Part shown: positions 9,639-19,184 of the stretch, piece by piece
Layout: the number at the start of each line of letters is the position of its first letter
Numbering within the stretch: the stretch's first letter is position 1
Assembly: GCF_038443705.2 (NCBI RefSeq)
Contig: NZ_CP151767.2
Span: 3,649,501 to 3,713,500 of the forward strand
Origin: Yoonia sp. SS1-5
GTDB lineage: Bacteria; Pseudomonadota; Alphaproteobacteria; Rhodobacterales; Rhodobacteraceae
DNA: 64,000 nt
Reading direction: 5' to 3'
Program-made: the position numbers and the translations under genes
The notes under the pieces: generated by a model
What the model was told of the DNA's origin: nothing
Seen by the model: only the letters and a program-made list of their open reading frames with translations
The model's database searches: none

Positions 9639-10226
9639 ATGCTCATTCGAATACTTGCGGCTTGCTTTTTGGCGGGACCTTCATGGGCCGACTGCCCAGT
9701 GGCGGCTGACCTTGAACAGGGCATCGTCCTGACCCAGCCCGACGGCCGGCAAGAGACCTTTCGCGCGCAAGGCAATGGCATTGTCGAAGCGATTGCGCAT
9801 TTCCCCGATGGCCATGTGATCAGAACCCTCCTCGGGCAAGGGGTCTATGTGCTGGAACTGGCCGATATGGCCGATGGCCAGGTTGATCCGGCCAGTCGCA
9901 CCACCTTTGCGTTTCGCGATCAGGCGGCAACCTTGCCGGTGCCGGTTGCGGGTGAATATCGGGAATTTGAGACGGTCGTCAGCGATGGCGTGGGACCTTA
10001 TGCCGAGACGATCTTGCTGCGCTGGGCGGGGGTGACCGACATCACATATGGCGATTGCACCTACCGGATGATCCCCGGCACATTCGAGCATCAAAGTGCT
10101 GATTATTGGCACCGCGAGGTGGTCTATTACCTGCCTGCGCTGGGATTTGGCATTCTGCATTCCTATTTTGACAATGACATGTCCGAACCTGCGATCTATC
10201 CGGTCGCGGACATCGCAAAGGGTTAA
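9639..10226 (+). CDS. Hypothetical secreted protein in urease operon
   Basis: A 195-residue protein with a signal peptide (MLIRILAACFLAGPSWA, then DCPVAADLEQG). The mature part is beta-rich and contains several aromatic YxFxxE-like patches (GEYREFETVV, YWHREVVYYLPALGFG). I do not recognise a family. The frame opens earlier at a TTG, but the ATG at 9639 gives the complete signal peptide. Its stop lies 4 bases before ureE, so it is very probably cotranscribed with the urease accessory genes, although a periplasmic protein is not part of known urease maturation. Confidence 0.7.
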   Translation: MLIRILAACFLAGPSWADCPVAADLEQGIVLTQPDGRQETFRAQGNGIVEAIAHFPDGHVIRTLLGQGVYVLELADMADGQVDPASRTTFAFRDQAATLPVPVAGEYREFETVVSDGVGPYAETILLRWAGVTDITYGDCTYRMIPGTFEHQSADYWHREVVYYLPALGFGILHSYFDNDMSEPAIYPVADIAKG

Positions 10227-10230
10227 CAAG

Positions 10231-10713
10231 ATGACTGCCATCGCGCATCAGGTGCTGCATGCCGCCGATATCGAACCCGTCGCAATGGTCTCGCTACGCT
10301 ACGATGCACGGCTGCTGCGGCGCAAGAAGCTGACAACGCTGGATGGTGACGATTTTCTGGTCGATTTGCCCGCGACGACATCGCTTGATCAGGGGGATGT
10401 GTTTGTATTGGAGGATGGCCGCCATATTGGGGTGATTGCGGCAGATGAACCGCTGATGCGCGTGACCGGTGATCTGGTGCGACTGGCCTGGCATGTGGGC
10501 AACCGCCATGCGCCCTGCGCGATCAGCCCCGATGCGCTGGTGCTGCAGCGCGAGAAAGTCATGCGCGGGCTGCTGGAACAGCTGGGTGCGCAAGTGGTGG
10601 ATTTTGACGGCCCATTCACCCCAGAAGGTGGGGCGTATGGGCATGGGCGGACCATGGGGCATGATCATTCGCACACCCATATGCCTGACCACGCGCATGG
10701 CCATGACCACTGA
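10231..10713 (+). CDS. ureE: Urease accessory protein UreE, nickel chaperone
   Basis: A 160-residue cytoplasmic nickel metallochaperone. The N-terminal domain is followed by the metal-binding domain with LAWHVGNRHAP (metal-site His near residue 91), and the protein ends in a His-rich tail (GHDHSHTHMPDHAHGHDH) able to bind several nickel ions. The ATG at 10231 follows the stop of the preceding gene by 4 bases. Its stop overlaps the start of ureF. Confidence 0.95.
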   Translation: MTAIAHQVLHAADIEPVAMVSLRYDARLLRRKKLTTLDGDDFLVDLPATTSLDQGDVFVLEDGRHIGVIAADEPLMRVTGDLVRLAWHVGNRHAPCAISPDALVLQREKVMRGLLEQLGAQVVDFDGPFTPEGGAYGHGRTMGHDHSHTHMPDHAHGHDH

Positions 10714-11338
10714 CAAGCTTCTGATCCTGACCCAATGGCTGTCGCCGGCCTATCCGGTAGGCGCCTTTGCCTGGTCGCACGGGCTGGAACGGGCGATCCA
10801 GCGTGGTGATGTGACCGATGCGGCAACGTTGCGCGATTGGCTGGAAACCGTGGTTGAGATCGGGGCGGGCCGGTCAGATGCGATCCTGCTTTGCGCGGCC
10901 CATAAGGCCGATGATCCAACCGAGCTGGCCCAGCTTGCAGCAGCCCTTGCCCCGTCAAAAGAGCGCCGTATGGAAACGTTGCAGCAAGGTGCCGCCTTTG
11001 CTGCCACGACCCGGGCCGTCTGGAAACTGAATTTACCGGATATGGCATATCCGGTGGCTGTTGGTCGTGCCGCCGGGCTGATGGATATACCGGTGCTGCC
11101 GGTGGTTCAGGTCTGGCTGCAGGCATTCGTCAGCAACCTTGTCCAGGCGGCCACGCGGCTGATGCCGCTGGGGCAAACGGCCGGACAGCAGGTGCTGGCT
11201 GATCTGACCCCGCTTTGCGCGCAGATCGGGGCGATGGCCGTAGATGCCGCGCTTGATGATCTTGGTGCGGCAGCATTTACTGTTGATATCGCCTCGATGC
11301 AGCATGAGGCGCAGCAACCAAGGATTTTCCGGTCATGA
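10703..11338 (+). CDS. ureF: Urease accessory protein UreF
   Basis: A 211-residue helical accessory protein that acts as a GTPase-regulating partner of UreG in the UreDFG complex. LTQWLSPAYPVGAFAWSHGL at the start is the family signature. Two in-frame ATGs exist at 10697 and 10703, both inside the end of ureE; I chose 10703 (MTTDKLLIL), the residues fitting homologues. The stop overlaps the start of the next gene (ATGA). Confidence 0.94.
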   Translation: MTTDKLLILTQWLSPAYPVGAFAWSHGLERAIQRGDVTDAATLRDWLETVVEIGAGRSDAILLCAAHKADDPTELAQLAAALAPSKERRMETLQQGAAFAATTRAVWKLNLPDMAYPVAVGRAAGLMDIPVLPVVQVWLQAFVSNLVQAATRLMPLGQTAGQQVLADLTPLCAQIGAMAVDAALDDLGAAAFTVDIASMQHEAQQPRIFRS

Positions 11339-11745
11339 CCCTGCTTGCGATCCTGATCAGCGGCGTTCTTGTTGGTATTTCGGCGCTTCACGCGTTGTGG
11401 GGGATGGGCAAGTGGGTGCCCATCGCGGATGAGGCGGAGCTGGCCCGCGCCTTTGTGGGGGCGCGCGGTGTGACACGCATGCCCGGCCCGATCCCGTGTT
11501 TTCTGGTCGTCGCGGCACTGGTCATGGTGACTGTCCTGATCTGGCTGCCGCCCGGCGGATTGCGCGATGCAATCCTGGGGCTTGCGGCGGCGGTGCTGAT
11601 CCTGCGGGGCGGGCTTGCCTACACGCGGCTATGGCGGCGGATGACGCCCGAAGAACCGTTTGCCCGCTATGACAGAACACGATACGGCCCCTTGTGCCTC
11701 GCGCTGGGCGCTGGGCTTGCCATTCTTATCGTCGGAGGAAACTGA
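11335..11745 (+). CDS. DUF3995 family membrane protein
   Basis: A 136-residue protein with about four predicted membrane helices (for example ILISGVLVGISALHALWGMG at the start and LCLALGAGLAILIVGG at the end). The HALWG pattern and overall layout match DUF3995, a family of unknown function. It overlaps the ureF stop by 4 bases and is immediately followed by ureG, so it is embedded in the urease operon. In other urease clusters a HupE/UreJ permease may occupy a comparable place, but this sequence lacks the UreJ His-rich signature, so a nickel transport role is only a guess. Confidence 0.8.
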   Translation: MTLLAILISGVLVGISALHALWGMGKWVPIADEAELARAFVGARGVTRMPGPIPCFLVVAALVMVTVLIWLPPGGLRDAILGLAAAVLILRGGLAYTRLWRRMTPEEPFARYDRTRYGPLCLALGAGLAILIVGGN

Positions 11746-12354
11746 ATGTCGCCAAATGGACCGCTGCGGGTCGGGATCGGGGGGCCGGTTGGGGCGGGGA
11801 AGACAACCCTGACAGCTGCCCTTGCACAGGTGCTGAAAGATCACATCAGCCTCGGCGTAATTACAAATGACATCTACACGCAGGAAGACGCAGAGGCATT
11901 GATGCGGATGCAGATCCTGCCTGCAGATCGGGTCATGGGTGTTGAAACCGGTGGCTGCCCGCATACGGCCATTCGCGAGGATGCATCCATCAACCTTGCC
12001 GCCGTTGCCGAAATGCGCGACCGGCATGCGGATCTGGAACTGATCCTGATCGAAAGCGGCGGTGACAATCTGTCTGCGACTTTCAGCCCAGAGCTGGCCG
12101 ATGTCACCGTCTACGTCATCGACGTGGCCGCGGGCGAGGAAATTCCGCGCAAGGGTGGCCCTGCGATTACACGGTCCGACATTCTGGTGATCAACAAGAC
12201 GGATCTGGCGCCGCATGTGGGTGCCTCGCTTGACGTGATGGCAAAGGATGCGGCGCGGATGCGCGGTGACCTGCCCGTGGTCTTTGCCAGCCTGCGGCAC
12301 GGTAAGGGTGTGTCGGATATCACGGCACTATTGCGTGATGTGGGCGGGCTTTAG
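11746..12354 (+). CDS. ureG: Urease accessory GTPase UreG
   Basis: A 202-residue SIMIBI GTPase that drives nickel delivery to urease. The P-loop [13 protein letters not shown] is at residues 8-20, followed by [13 protein letters not shown], the metal-binding-type [15 protein letters not shown], and the [10 protein letters not shown] guanine-specificity motif near 147. GGAGGA lies just upstream and the start abuts the stop of the DUF3995 gene. It is the last gene of the urease operon and converges with the next gene 3 bases away. Confidence 0.97.
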   Translation: MSPNGPLRVGIGGPVGAGKTTLTAALAQVLKDHISLGVITNDIYTQEDAEALMRMQILPADRVMGVETGGCPHTAIREDASINLAAVAEMRDRHADLELILIESGGDNLSATFSPELADVTVYVIDVAAGEEIPRKGGPAITRSDILVINKTDLAPHVGASLDVMAKDAARMRGDLPVVFASLRHGKGVSDITALLRDVGGL

Positions 12355-12357
12355 CCG

Positions 12358-13038
12358 TCAGAAGGTCGACCAGAGGTCAAGTTTGATCGCGCCACCCTCA
12401 TCGCCGGTCAGTGCTTTGACAAGGCCAAGACTGACCCGGTAGTGATCGTTGATCCGGTAACTGATGGATGGGTTGATCTTGGCATAATAATCGTCGTTGA
12501 ACCCTTGCCCGGTTTGAAGCTGCGCCGCAGTGGTCCATCGGTCATTCACATTCATGCCCCAGGTAAAATCAGCCTTGGGGCGATACATCTGATCAATTGT
12601 GCCATAGGTAGCGCTTGCATCAATCGACAACCAGCCGTTTTCCAGACCGCGCCCCCATGACAGGCTGCCGCGCAGCAGCCGCTCGACCGGGTTGAATTCA
12701 TCGACACGGGCGCCAAGCGCAAAGCCAGCTGCCAAGCGGTTGGGACCTGTGGTGATATCCAGCGGGAACCGGGCGAAGACAAAGCCGGTGTTGATCCGGC
12801 CACGATCAGCGGTGTGATAATCCAGCCCGACGGTCAGGCGGTCAGACAGCCCGTATTCGGCATAGAATGTCGGATCATAATGCACCGGCAGTTCGGCCCC
12901 GTCCGAGAGCAGAAAGTTCCCGCCTGACGCAATGAAAACCTGCCCCTTCTCACGCGGCCACGCCCCGGCCTGCGCCATCTGCGCTAGCCCGGCCATCACC
13001 AGAATCGTCATGAGAAACCGCATATACCCGCTCGCCAT
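12358..13038 (-). CDS. Outer-membrane beta-barrel-like protein
   Basis: A 226-residue protein with a signal peptide (MRFLMTILVMAGLAQMAQAG; ATG at 13023 or 13038). The mature part is built of alternating amphipathic strands (FYAEYGLSDRLTVGLDYHTA, FTWGMNVNDRWTTAAQLQTG) and ends in an aromatic residue (LDLWSTF), as expected for an outer-membrane barrel recognised by BamA. I do not recognise a specific family. It converges with ureG. Location in the outer membrane is an inference from this pattern. Confidence 0.7.
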   Translation of the reverse strand: MASGYMRFLMTILVMAGLAQMAQAGAWPREKGQVFIASGGNFLLSDGAELPVHYDPTFYAEYGLSDRLTVGLDYHTADRGRINTGFVFARFPLDITTGPNRLAAGFALGARVDEFNPVERLLRGSLSWGRGLENGWLSIDASATYGTIDQMYRPKADFTWGMNVNDRWTTAAQLQTGQGFNDDYYAKINPSISYRINDHYRVSLGLVKALTGDEGGAIKLDLWSTF

Positions 13039-13087
13039 TCACCACCCTGTCTATGGGGTGCTTTGGTTAAGCGTTCGTTAATGGAGA

Positions 13088-13561
13088 TTAAGATCGCGGT
13101 GGCAGGCGCCGCAGCTTCCAGGCATAGGCCGGGCGGGCCACAACCTCGCGCAGATGCTCGCGGAGCGGCAGGCGGGGCATGTCCGGCGATGACATGTCGG
13201 CCTGCAATCCGAAATGCCTTGCAACCATTTTCGCGCGCGCCTGGTGATAGCCATCGGTCACGATGATCACGTCACGCCCGGGTAGTACCGCACAGGCGTT
13301 GCGGATATTTTCCAATGTTGTCGTGGACTTGTCTTCCAGAATGATTTGCGCTGCCGGAATGCCATCTGCAAGCAATAGATCCTGCATGGCCGCAGCCTCG
13401 GTCGGTGGATGCACCCCCAGACCGCCGCATGGGACCACAAATCTGGCCTTGTTCTGATGCCACAGCTTTGCGGCATGCCGCGTCCGGCGCAGCAATGTGG
13501 GCGAGGGGCCGGTTGCCCAAACAGCAGCCCCCAGAATGATGATTGCGTCCTTCACCGGCAC
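13088..13561 (-). CDS. YdcF/DUF218 family protein
   Basis: A 157-residue protein starting MPVKDAIIILGAAVWATGPSP. The DUF218 fold is recognisable from IILGAAVW, the CGGLG segment, EAAAM, LEDKSTTTLENIRNA near residues 95-109 and the VTDGYHQARA stretch. The family includes E. coli YdcF and ElyC/SanA, some of which act in envelope biology; the reaction is not known. No membrane helix is present, so this is the short form of the family. Confidence 0.85.
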   Translation of the reverse strand: MPVKDAIIILGAAVWATGPSPTLLRRTRHAAKLWHQNKARFVVPCGGLGVHPPTEAAAMQDLLLADGIPAAQIILEDKSTTTLENIRNACAVLPGRDVIIVTDGYHQARAKMVARHFGLQADMSSPDMPRLPLREHLREVVARPAYAWKLRRLPPRS

Positions 13562-13712
13562 GCGACCTTATGTAAAATCATTGACATCGGTGGCCCGCAT
13601 ACGATGTGAAAATTGACAAAACGCCATTTAGCACCTTTGTGCGACTTGGAATCCGGTGCGATCTGCCCATGATACGCGCGAAAGCGCATAACAAGAACGA
13701 GGGGGAGATGCC

Positions 13713-15671
13713 ATGACAGATCAACCAGCCGGAACCTATCCGCCATCGGCCGAAATGGCCGCAAACGCCCATGCCGACAAGGCCACATATGATGCGATGT
13801 ATGCCGCCTCTATCAGCGACCCCGCGGCGTTTTGGGCCGAACATGGCAAACGCGTGGACTGGATCAAACCCTATACCAAGGTCAAGAATACCAGCTTTGC
13901 CCCCGGCAATGTGGATATCAAGTGGTTCGAGGATGGCACGCTGAACGTGTCCGCCAATTGCCTTGACCGGCATCTTGCAACCCGTGGTGATCAGACGGCG
14001 ATTATCTGGGAGCCCGACAGCCCGGATGAAGACGCCCTGCACCTGACCTATGCGCAGGTCCACGAAAAAACCTGCCTGATGGCCAATAGCCTGAAGGAAC
14101 TGGGCGTCGGCAAGGGGGATCGCGTTGTGCTTTACATGCCGATGATCCCCGAGGCGGCTTATGCGATGCTGGCCTGCGCCCGGATCGGGGCGATTCATTC
14201 GATTGTTTTTGCAGGTTTCTCGGCTGATGCGCTGGCTGCCCGGGTCAGCGGATCGCAGGCAAAGGTTGTGATCACTGCCGATGGCGCACCGCGCGGCGGG
14301 CGGGTGACCAACCTCAAGGACAGCGTCAATCAGGCCCTGATCAACGTGATGCATGATGTCAAATGCCTGTGTGTGAAACGGACCGGCCAACAGATCGCCT
14401 GGCGCTCGGAAGGTGACTACTGGCTGCACGAGATGGAAGACACCGTCAGTGCCGATTGCCCACCCGAAGAGATGGGGGCAGAGGATCCGTTGTTCATTCT
14501 CTATACATCCGGTTCGACTGGCATGCCCAAGGGGGTTGTCCACAGCACCGGCGGCTACATCGTTTATGCGTCGATGACCCATCAATATACATTCGACTAT
14601 CATGACGGTGACATCTTCTGGTGTACCGCAGATGTGGGCTGGGTCACCGGACACAGCTATATCGTCTATGGGCCGCTGGCCAATGGGGCAACCACGCTGA
14701 TGTTCGAAGGGGTCCCGACCTACCCCGATGCCGGCCGGTTCTGGCAGGTCTGTGAAAAGCACAAGGTCAACCAGTTCTACACCGCACCAACAGCGATCCG
14801 CGCGCTGATGGGGCAGGGGAATGACTATGTCGAGAAATACGACCTGTCCGATCTGAAAGTCCTCGGCACGGTGGGCGAGCCGATCAATCCGGAAGCCTGG
14901 AACTGGTATCACACCGTCGTTGGCAAGGGCGCGGTTCCGATTGTCGACACATGGTGGCAGACCGAGACGGGCGGCCATTTGCTGACCCCGTTGCCGGGCG
15001 CCACGGCGACCAAGCCGGGATCGGCGACAGTGCCGTTCTTTGGGGTCCAACCTGTCATTCTTGAACCAACCACCGGCGCGGAAATCCACGACACCGCCGC
15101 CGAGGGCGTGCTTTGCATCAAAGACAGCTGGCCTGCGCAGATGCGGACCGTCTGGGGCGATCATGAGCGGTTCGAAAAGACCTATTTTGCGGATTACAAG
15201 AACTACTACTTTACCGGGGATGGCTGCCGCCGTGATGCGGATGGCTATTACTGGATCACCGGCCGCGTGGATGATGTGATCAACGTGTCTGGCCACCGGA
15301 TGGGCACGGCCGAGGTCGAAAGCGCGCTGGTCGCCCATGCCAAGGTGGCCGAGGCTGCGGTGGTCGGTTATCCGCATGACATCAAGGGGCAGGGCATCTA
15401 CGCCTATGTGACCCTGATGGGCGGCGAAGAGCCAAGCGAGGAACTGCGCAAGGAACTGGAAGTCTGGGTGCGGGCCGAGATTGGCCCGATTGCCAAGCCC
15501 GATCTGATCCAATGGGCGCCCGGCCTTCCCAAGACAAGATCGGGCAAGATCATGCGCCGTATCCTGCGCAAGATCGCAGAGGATGATTTTGGCGCACTTG
15601 GCGATACGTCAACGCTGGCTGATCCGTCGGTGGTCGATGACCTGATCGAAAACCGGATGAACAAGGGCTAG
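13713..15671 (+). CDS. acs: Acetate--CoA ligase (acetyl-CoA synthetase)
   Basis: A 652-residue AMP-forming enzyme converting acetate, ATP and CoA to acetyl-CoA. Visible motifs are [14 protein letters not shown] (P-loop, about residue 265), WWQTETGG near 414, and the C-terminal [17 protein letters not shown] holding the catalytic lysine that is commonly regulated by acetylation. Length and both domains are complete. GAGGGGGAGATGCC provides a strong ribosome binding site. The TAG stop is part of the 18-base palindrome at 15668-15685. Confidence 0.97.
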   Translation: MTDQPAGTYPPSAEMAANAHADKATYDAMYAASISDPAAFWAEHGKRVDWIKPYTKVKNTSFAPGNVDIKWFEDGTLNVSANCLDRHLATRGDQTAIIWEPDSPDEDALHLTYAQVHEKTCLMANSLKELGVGKGDRVVLYMPMIPEAAYAMLACARIGAIHSIVFAGFSADALAARVSGSQAKVVITADGAPRGGRVTNLKDSVNQALINVMHDVKCLCVKRTGQQIAWRSEGDYWLHEMEDTVSADCPPEEMGAEDPLFILYTSGSTGMPKGVVHSTGGYIVYASMTHQYTFDYHDGDIFWCTADVGWVTGHSYIVYGPLANGATTLMFEGVPTYPDAGRFWQVCEKHKVNQFYTAPTAIRALMGQGNDYVEKYDLSDLKVLGTVGEPINPEAWNWYHTVVGKGAVPIVDTWWQTETGGHLLTPLPGATATKPGSATVPFFGVQPVILEPTTGAEIHDTAAEGVLCIKDSWPAQMRTVWGDHERFEKTYFADYKNYYFTGDGCRRDADGYYWITGRVDDVINVSGHRMGTAEVESALVAHAKVAEAAVVGYPHDIKGQGIYAYVTLMGGEEPSEELRKELEVWVRAEIGPIAKPDLIQWAPGLPKTRSGKIMRRILRKIAEDDFGALGDTSTLADPSVVDDLIENRMNKG

Positions 15672-15685
15672 GGTCCTGACCCTAG
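15668..15685. repeat. CTAG-N10-CTAG palindrome on the acs stop codon
   Basis: CTAGGGTC-CT-GACCCTAG is a perfect 18-base palindrome between the convergent acs and mscS genes, and its TAG at 15669-15671 is the acs stop. The inner ten bases GGTCCTGACC equal the right end of the element at 35668-35928, including CTAG on both sides. It may act as a bidirectional transcript end, though no T-run follows. A diverged copy is at 52493. Confidence 0.7.
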
Positions 15686-15715
15686 AAGACTAGCGCCTAT
15701 CAGGCGGGCTCGGTT

Positions 15716-17128
15716 TTACGGGTCCGCTTGTTTGGCGGGGGCCTCCGGGTCAGCTTCGCTTGTCGCAGCTTGCAATGGTTTGCCTTCCATGACCGTCACC
15801 TCGCGCTGCGGGAAGGGGATGGAAATGCCGTGGGCGCTGAATGCATCCCACAGGGCCAGAAAGACATTGCCGCGAATATTGGTCAGCCCCCCGGTCGGGT
15901 CCTGTATCCAGAACCGCAGAATGTAATCGACCGAGCTATCCCCGAAACCCACGATGTGGCAGACGGTGGGGCGGGTTTTCAGGACCCTGTCGACACTCTG
16001 CGCGGCCTCAATTGCGATCCTGCGCACATCATGCGGATTGTCGTGATAGGCTGTGCCGAAATGGATATCGAGCCGGACAAAGTCGTTGGAATGCGACCAG
16101 TTGACCACCTGCCCGGTGATCAGATCCTCGTTCGGGATCAGGTATTCCCGCCCGTCCCGGGTGACCACCGAAACATAGCGGGCGCCAAGACTGTTGATCC
16201 ACCCGAACGTGTCCCCAAGGCTGATGACGTCGCCGGGCTTGATGGATTTGTCCAGCAGGATGATCACGCCCGAGACAAGGTTCGAGACGACCTTTTGCAG
16301 GCCGAAACCAAGACCAACGCCGATGGCACCGGACAGGACCGCAAGTCCGGTCAGATCAATCCCAAGCGCGCGCACGCCGGTGTAAAACGCGATCCCGTAA
16401 AAGGCGATCTGCACGCCTTTGATGATCAGCACCCGCATCGACGGGCTGATATCCTCGTTCGTGCGGATCCGGGCAGCCGTTGTCGTCGTAAAGAACCGGG
16501 CCAGCGTGATGGTCGCGCCCAGAACGACAAGCGCCTGCACCAATAACAGCAGCGAAAAGCGGATATCGCCAATCTCGAAACCGGCGCTGTCCAGCAGGCC
16601 TTCGGCCTCTTCCAGCAGGCCGAGTATCTGCAGGGTGACATAGGTCCAGGCCCCGTATCGGACCACCTTGCGGATGAATTTGCTTTTGATCATCCGCGTC
16701 AGGAAAACGATCACCAGCCACGCCAGCGCCAGCGTTGCGATGATGCTCAGCATGTAACTTCGGCTGTTCCAGGTCACCTCGCGCATCACAAACACGGTGG
16801 CCCAGATCAGGGCCACAAAGAAAATCGCCCGCAGCCGCTGGTGAATGACGACAAGGATGCGCATGCGCCATTTTGGCCAGTTCTCGCGCGAGCCCATCCA
16901 CGCCCTGATCCGGGGGCCCAAGAGCGCCCGCAACAGATGTGCCAGAACCGCAAGGCCAATGGCGATCCCGATTTGGTAGAGGTTTTGCGTCTGAAACAGC
17001 GACCCTACAAAGGTTTCGGCCTTTTCATAAAGCTCCGCGCCGATATTGACGACCTCATCAAACTGCGCCTCGGGCGTGGTCGGATCACCGCGATCTTCCT
17101 GGCCTGTCATACTTACATGGCGCGACAT
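15716..17128 (-). CDS. Mechanosensitive ion channel, MscS family
   Basis: A 470-residue inner-membrane protein with about five to six helices (residues 50-290) followed by the MscS core: pore helix LSGAIGVGLGFGLQKVVSNL, the beta domain IKPGDVISLGDTFGWINSLG, then YLIPNEDLITGQVVNWS. It would open under hypo-osmotic tension. It is longer than E. coli MscS (286 residues), with extra N-terminal helices as in larger family members. TAGGG before the ATG at 17128 supports that start over the Met at 17110. It faces acs convergently. Confidence 0.93.
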   Translation of the reverse strand: MSRHVSMTGQEDRGDPTTPEAQFDEVVNIGAELYEKAETFVGSLFQTQNLYQIGIAIGLAVLAHLLRALLGPRIRAWMGSRENWPKWRMRILVVIHQRLRAIFFVALIWATVFVMREVTWNSRSYMLSIIATLALAWLVIVFLTRMIKSKFIRKVVRYGAWTYVTLQILGLLEEAEGLLDSAGFEIGDIRFSLLLLVQALVVLGATITLARFFTTTTAARIRTNEDISPSMRVLIIKGVQIAFYGIAFYTGVRALGIDLTGLAVLSGAIGVGLGFGLQKVVSNLVSGVIILLDKSIKPGDVISLGDTFGWINSLGARYVSVVTRDGREYLIPNEDLITGQVVNWSHSNDFVRLDIHFGTAYHDNPHDVRRIAIEAAQSVDRVLKTRPTVCHIVGFGDSSVDYILRFWIQDPTGGLTNIRGNVFLALWDAFSAHGISIPFPQREVTVMEGKPLQAATSEADPEAPAKQADP

Positions 17129-17332
17129 CGCGAACCCTACCTAACCGTTTGATCCCCCTCACTCTTGCACGGCCCAGACTGGTGGCGCAAGTTCGACCCG
17201 CCGATGTGATTTCGGGCGGCAGGGATCACACGGTCGCGCCCAAGAATTAACCTTCCTGTTCTCTGCGCCCTTGCCCGGTTTCCATAAGCCGGTTTACAAA
17301 CCATTAACTTAAACTTCACGGAGGCGTCCGCC

Positions 17333-18352
17333 ATGGACCTGACGATGATCCTGCTGCTTGTTGCGGGCGGTGCCCTTCTGGTTCCCCTGGTGCTGGACGA
17401 TGACGAGGACAGCGAAGACGGACCCGACGCGCGCCGGATTGACGGCGATGAAATCCGCGGAACGTTTGGTGATGATACACTTGATGGCACGGACCGGGAT
17501 GATCTGATCTTTGGTTTCACCGGTGACGATGTCATTGATGGCGGCGGCGGTGATGATGAAATCCGCCCCGGCGAGGGGAATGATACGGTCAATGGCGGTC
17601 TGGGGCGCGACTTCATTCTGGGCAGTCCCGGCAATGACGTGATTGACGGCGGCGTTGGCGACGACAGGATCTTTGGTGGTGCAGATGATGATATCATCCA
17701 GGGCGGCTTTGGGTCCGATCTGTTGCGCGGCGGGGATGGCAATGATGTGATTGCGGGTGGCCTGGACGCGCGGTCGGATGGCGGCCCGGCGGAAAGGGTC
17801 ACCGACGCCCTTCGTGGGGATGACGGGGATGACACGCTCTTTATCTGGGGCGGCGAGGGCCGCGCGGATGGCAGCGCGGATGATGACGACCTGATCCTCG
17901 TCACGGGCGAGGCCACATTGGTTGGTGGTGCAGGCGACAACGATCATTATGTGCTCGCCAATGTGTCTGACGATCAGGATACAAACGGCATCATCTCGGA
18001 CTTCGATCCCGTGCGGGACACGCTGACGCTGACGGTGGATGGTGTGCTAGAGGCGGGTGATGTCGCGCCGACCCTGCGGATTGAGACGGTCGCCGACACA
18101 ATCACCGAAAGTGACGGCGACGGTGGCACTGTCACCGTCTCGGGTATCCGGGTGACCGCCGTGATGGAGGATAGCGCCACAAATCCCGATGATACCGAGG
18201 GTGCGAGTGTGTTTTTACGTGGGGCGACCCAGGCGCAGGTTGATGCGGCAACAATCGACGTCTTCTTTACCGAAGAGGCCGACATCGAGAACCCGACAGC
18301 CACTTTGGCCAGCTTTGGCGTCACGGTGCCGCCGACCCCTAGTCAAGGATAA
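17333..18352 (+). CDS. RTX-type calcium-binding repeat protein
   Basis: A 339-residue acidic protein. Residues 1-20 (MDLTMILLLVAGGALLVPLV) are a hydrophobic segment followed by an Asp/Glu cluster. From about 45 to 170 there are tandem GGxGxDxI/L-like nonapeptide repeats (GDDTLDGTDRDD, GGGGDDEIRPGEGNDTV, GGDGNDVIAGG), which bind calcium in a beta-roll. No protease or lipase domain is seen. The N-terminal hydrophobic stretch, unlike the usual C-terminal type I secretion signal alone, suggests a membrane-anchored or otherwise exported form; this is inferred. Its end overlaps the convergent SOUL gene by 14 bases. Confidence 0.85.
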   Translation: MDLTMILLLVAGGALLVPLVLDDDEDSEDGPDARRIDGDEIRGTFGDDTLDGTDRDDLIFGFTGDDVIDGGGGDDEIRPGEGNDTVNGGLGRDFILGSPGNDVIDGGVGDDRIFGGADDDIIQGGFGSDLLRGGDGNDVIAGGLDARSDGGPAERVTDALRGDDGDDTLFIWGGEGRADGSADDDDLILVTGEATLVGGAGDNDHYVLANVSDDQDTNGIISDFDPVRDTLTLTVDGVLEAGDVAPTLRIETVADTITESDGDGGTVTVSGIRVTAVMEDSATNPDDTEGASVFLRGATQAQVDAATIDVFFTEEADIENPTATLASFGVTVPPTPSQG

Positions 18353-18959
18353 AGGCAACCTCGTTCCGGCGTTTCCAGGGCAGGGTCATCGGGTCATCAT
18401 AATAGTAATATTGGACGGGTTCGGCGATGCGGAGCCCGTTTTCTTTTGCAAACATCCGCAAGGCCGCCTCTTGCTGCGCCAGTTTGTTACCGCGTGCCAG
18501 TCCTGCGAACCTCACAACCACCTGGGTGACCGGCCCGGTCTCGACAAACCTGATGCGGTCGTCATTTGGCACGGGCAAGGTCTGCCGCGTGTAGTCGCGG
18601 GGCATCATGAAGCTGACCGTCCAGATGTCGCCTTCGCCCGCCTGTTGCACAGGGCTTGTCATTGCGATCTTTTCGGACCGCTGTGCAACCGGGGACGTCA
18701 TGGCAACCTTGTCCGCGCTGCTATTGCCGCCAAAAATATACCCGGCCAGTATTCTGAAACCCGCCCGCAATGCGGCACTGCGGTTGGCCTGTACCCGGAC
18801 CTCGGCCATCAGCGCGGGCGCGTAACGCCGCACCTCAAATGGGCCGTCCTGCAGCGTCACGCTGTATGCCGGCGACTGATATTTGCCATAGCTGTCCTGT
18901 GCTGCAATCGGTGTCGCGGTGAGCATCGCAGCGGCGGTCAGGGCATTGATCTGTTTCAT
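18339..18959 (-). CDS. SOUL heme-binding family protein
   Basis: A 206-residue protein with a signal peptide (MKQINALTAAAMLTATPIAA, then QDSYGKYQSP). The FEVRRYAPALMAEV opening, KVAMTSPVAQ and KIAMTSPVQQ pair, and the F-M-M-P-R-D-Y segment are characteristic of SOUL/HBP proteins, which in other organisms bind heme or other hydrophobic ligands. The ATG at 18959 is chosen; the frame opens two codons earlier with TTG. A periplasmic location follows from the signal peptide. Confidence 0.88.
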   Translation of the reverse strand: MKQINALTAAAMLTATPIAAQDSYGKYQSPAYSVTLQDGPFEVRRYAPALMAEVRVQANRSAALRAGFRILAGYIFGGNSSADKVAMTSPVAQRSEKIAMTSPVQQAGEGDIWTVSFMMPRDYTRQTLPVPNDDRIRFVETGPVTQVVVRFAGLARGNKLAQQEAALRMFAKENGLRIAEPVQYYYYDDPMTLPWKRRNEVAFILD

Positions 18960-19184
18960 ACCCAACGAGCTAGCGCGTTTGGGACCATTTCAACACTGCA
19001 TGCACTTGCGAGGTTGGGCATCCATGTGTATCTGCAGCCTATGAAAAAGGTTTTTGACATGGATGATCGCGCCCGCCTGCCTTGGCGCTTTTATGGCGCG
19101 TCCTGCACCATCCTTGCACGGGGCTGATTGCCCCCCTACTTTCGCACGCCTGACTTTTGCTGACATTTGATACGGGAGAGGACC
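18960..19184. other. Intergenic region before leuC
   Basis: This 225-base gap between the divergent SOUL and leuC genes holds the promoters of both. An open frame of 28 codons (ATG 19041, stop ending 19127, MKKVFDMDDRARLPWRFYGA onward) is followed by a small GGGGC-TGATT-GCCCC hairpin near 19120. The peptide has only two leucines and none in tandem, so it does not look like a leucine attenuator. No T-run follows the hairpin. Confidence 0.4.

Noticed and set aside
13578..15512. A 644-codon minus-strand ORF opposite acs
   Set aside because: Acs is unambiguous with all motifs; the antisense frame has no recognisable domain and is the usual high-GC shadow.
19041..19127. A 28-codon ORF before leuC as a leucine attenuator peptide
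   Set aside because: It has no run of Leu codons and the following hairpin lacks a T-run, so classical attenuation is not supported.
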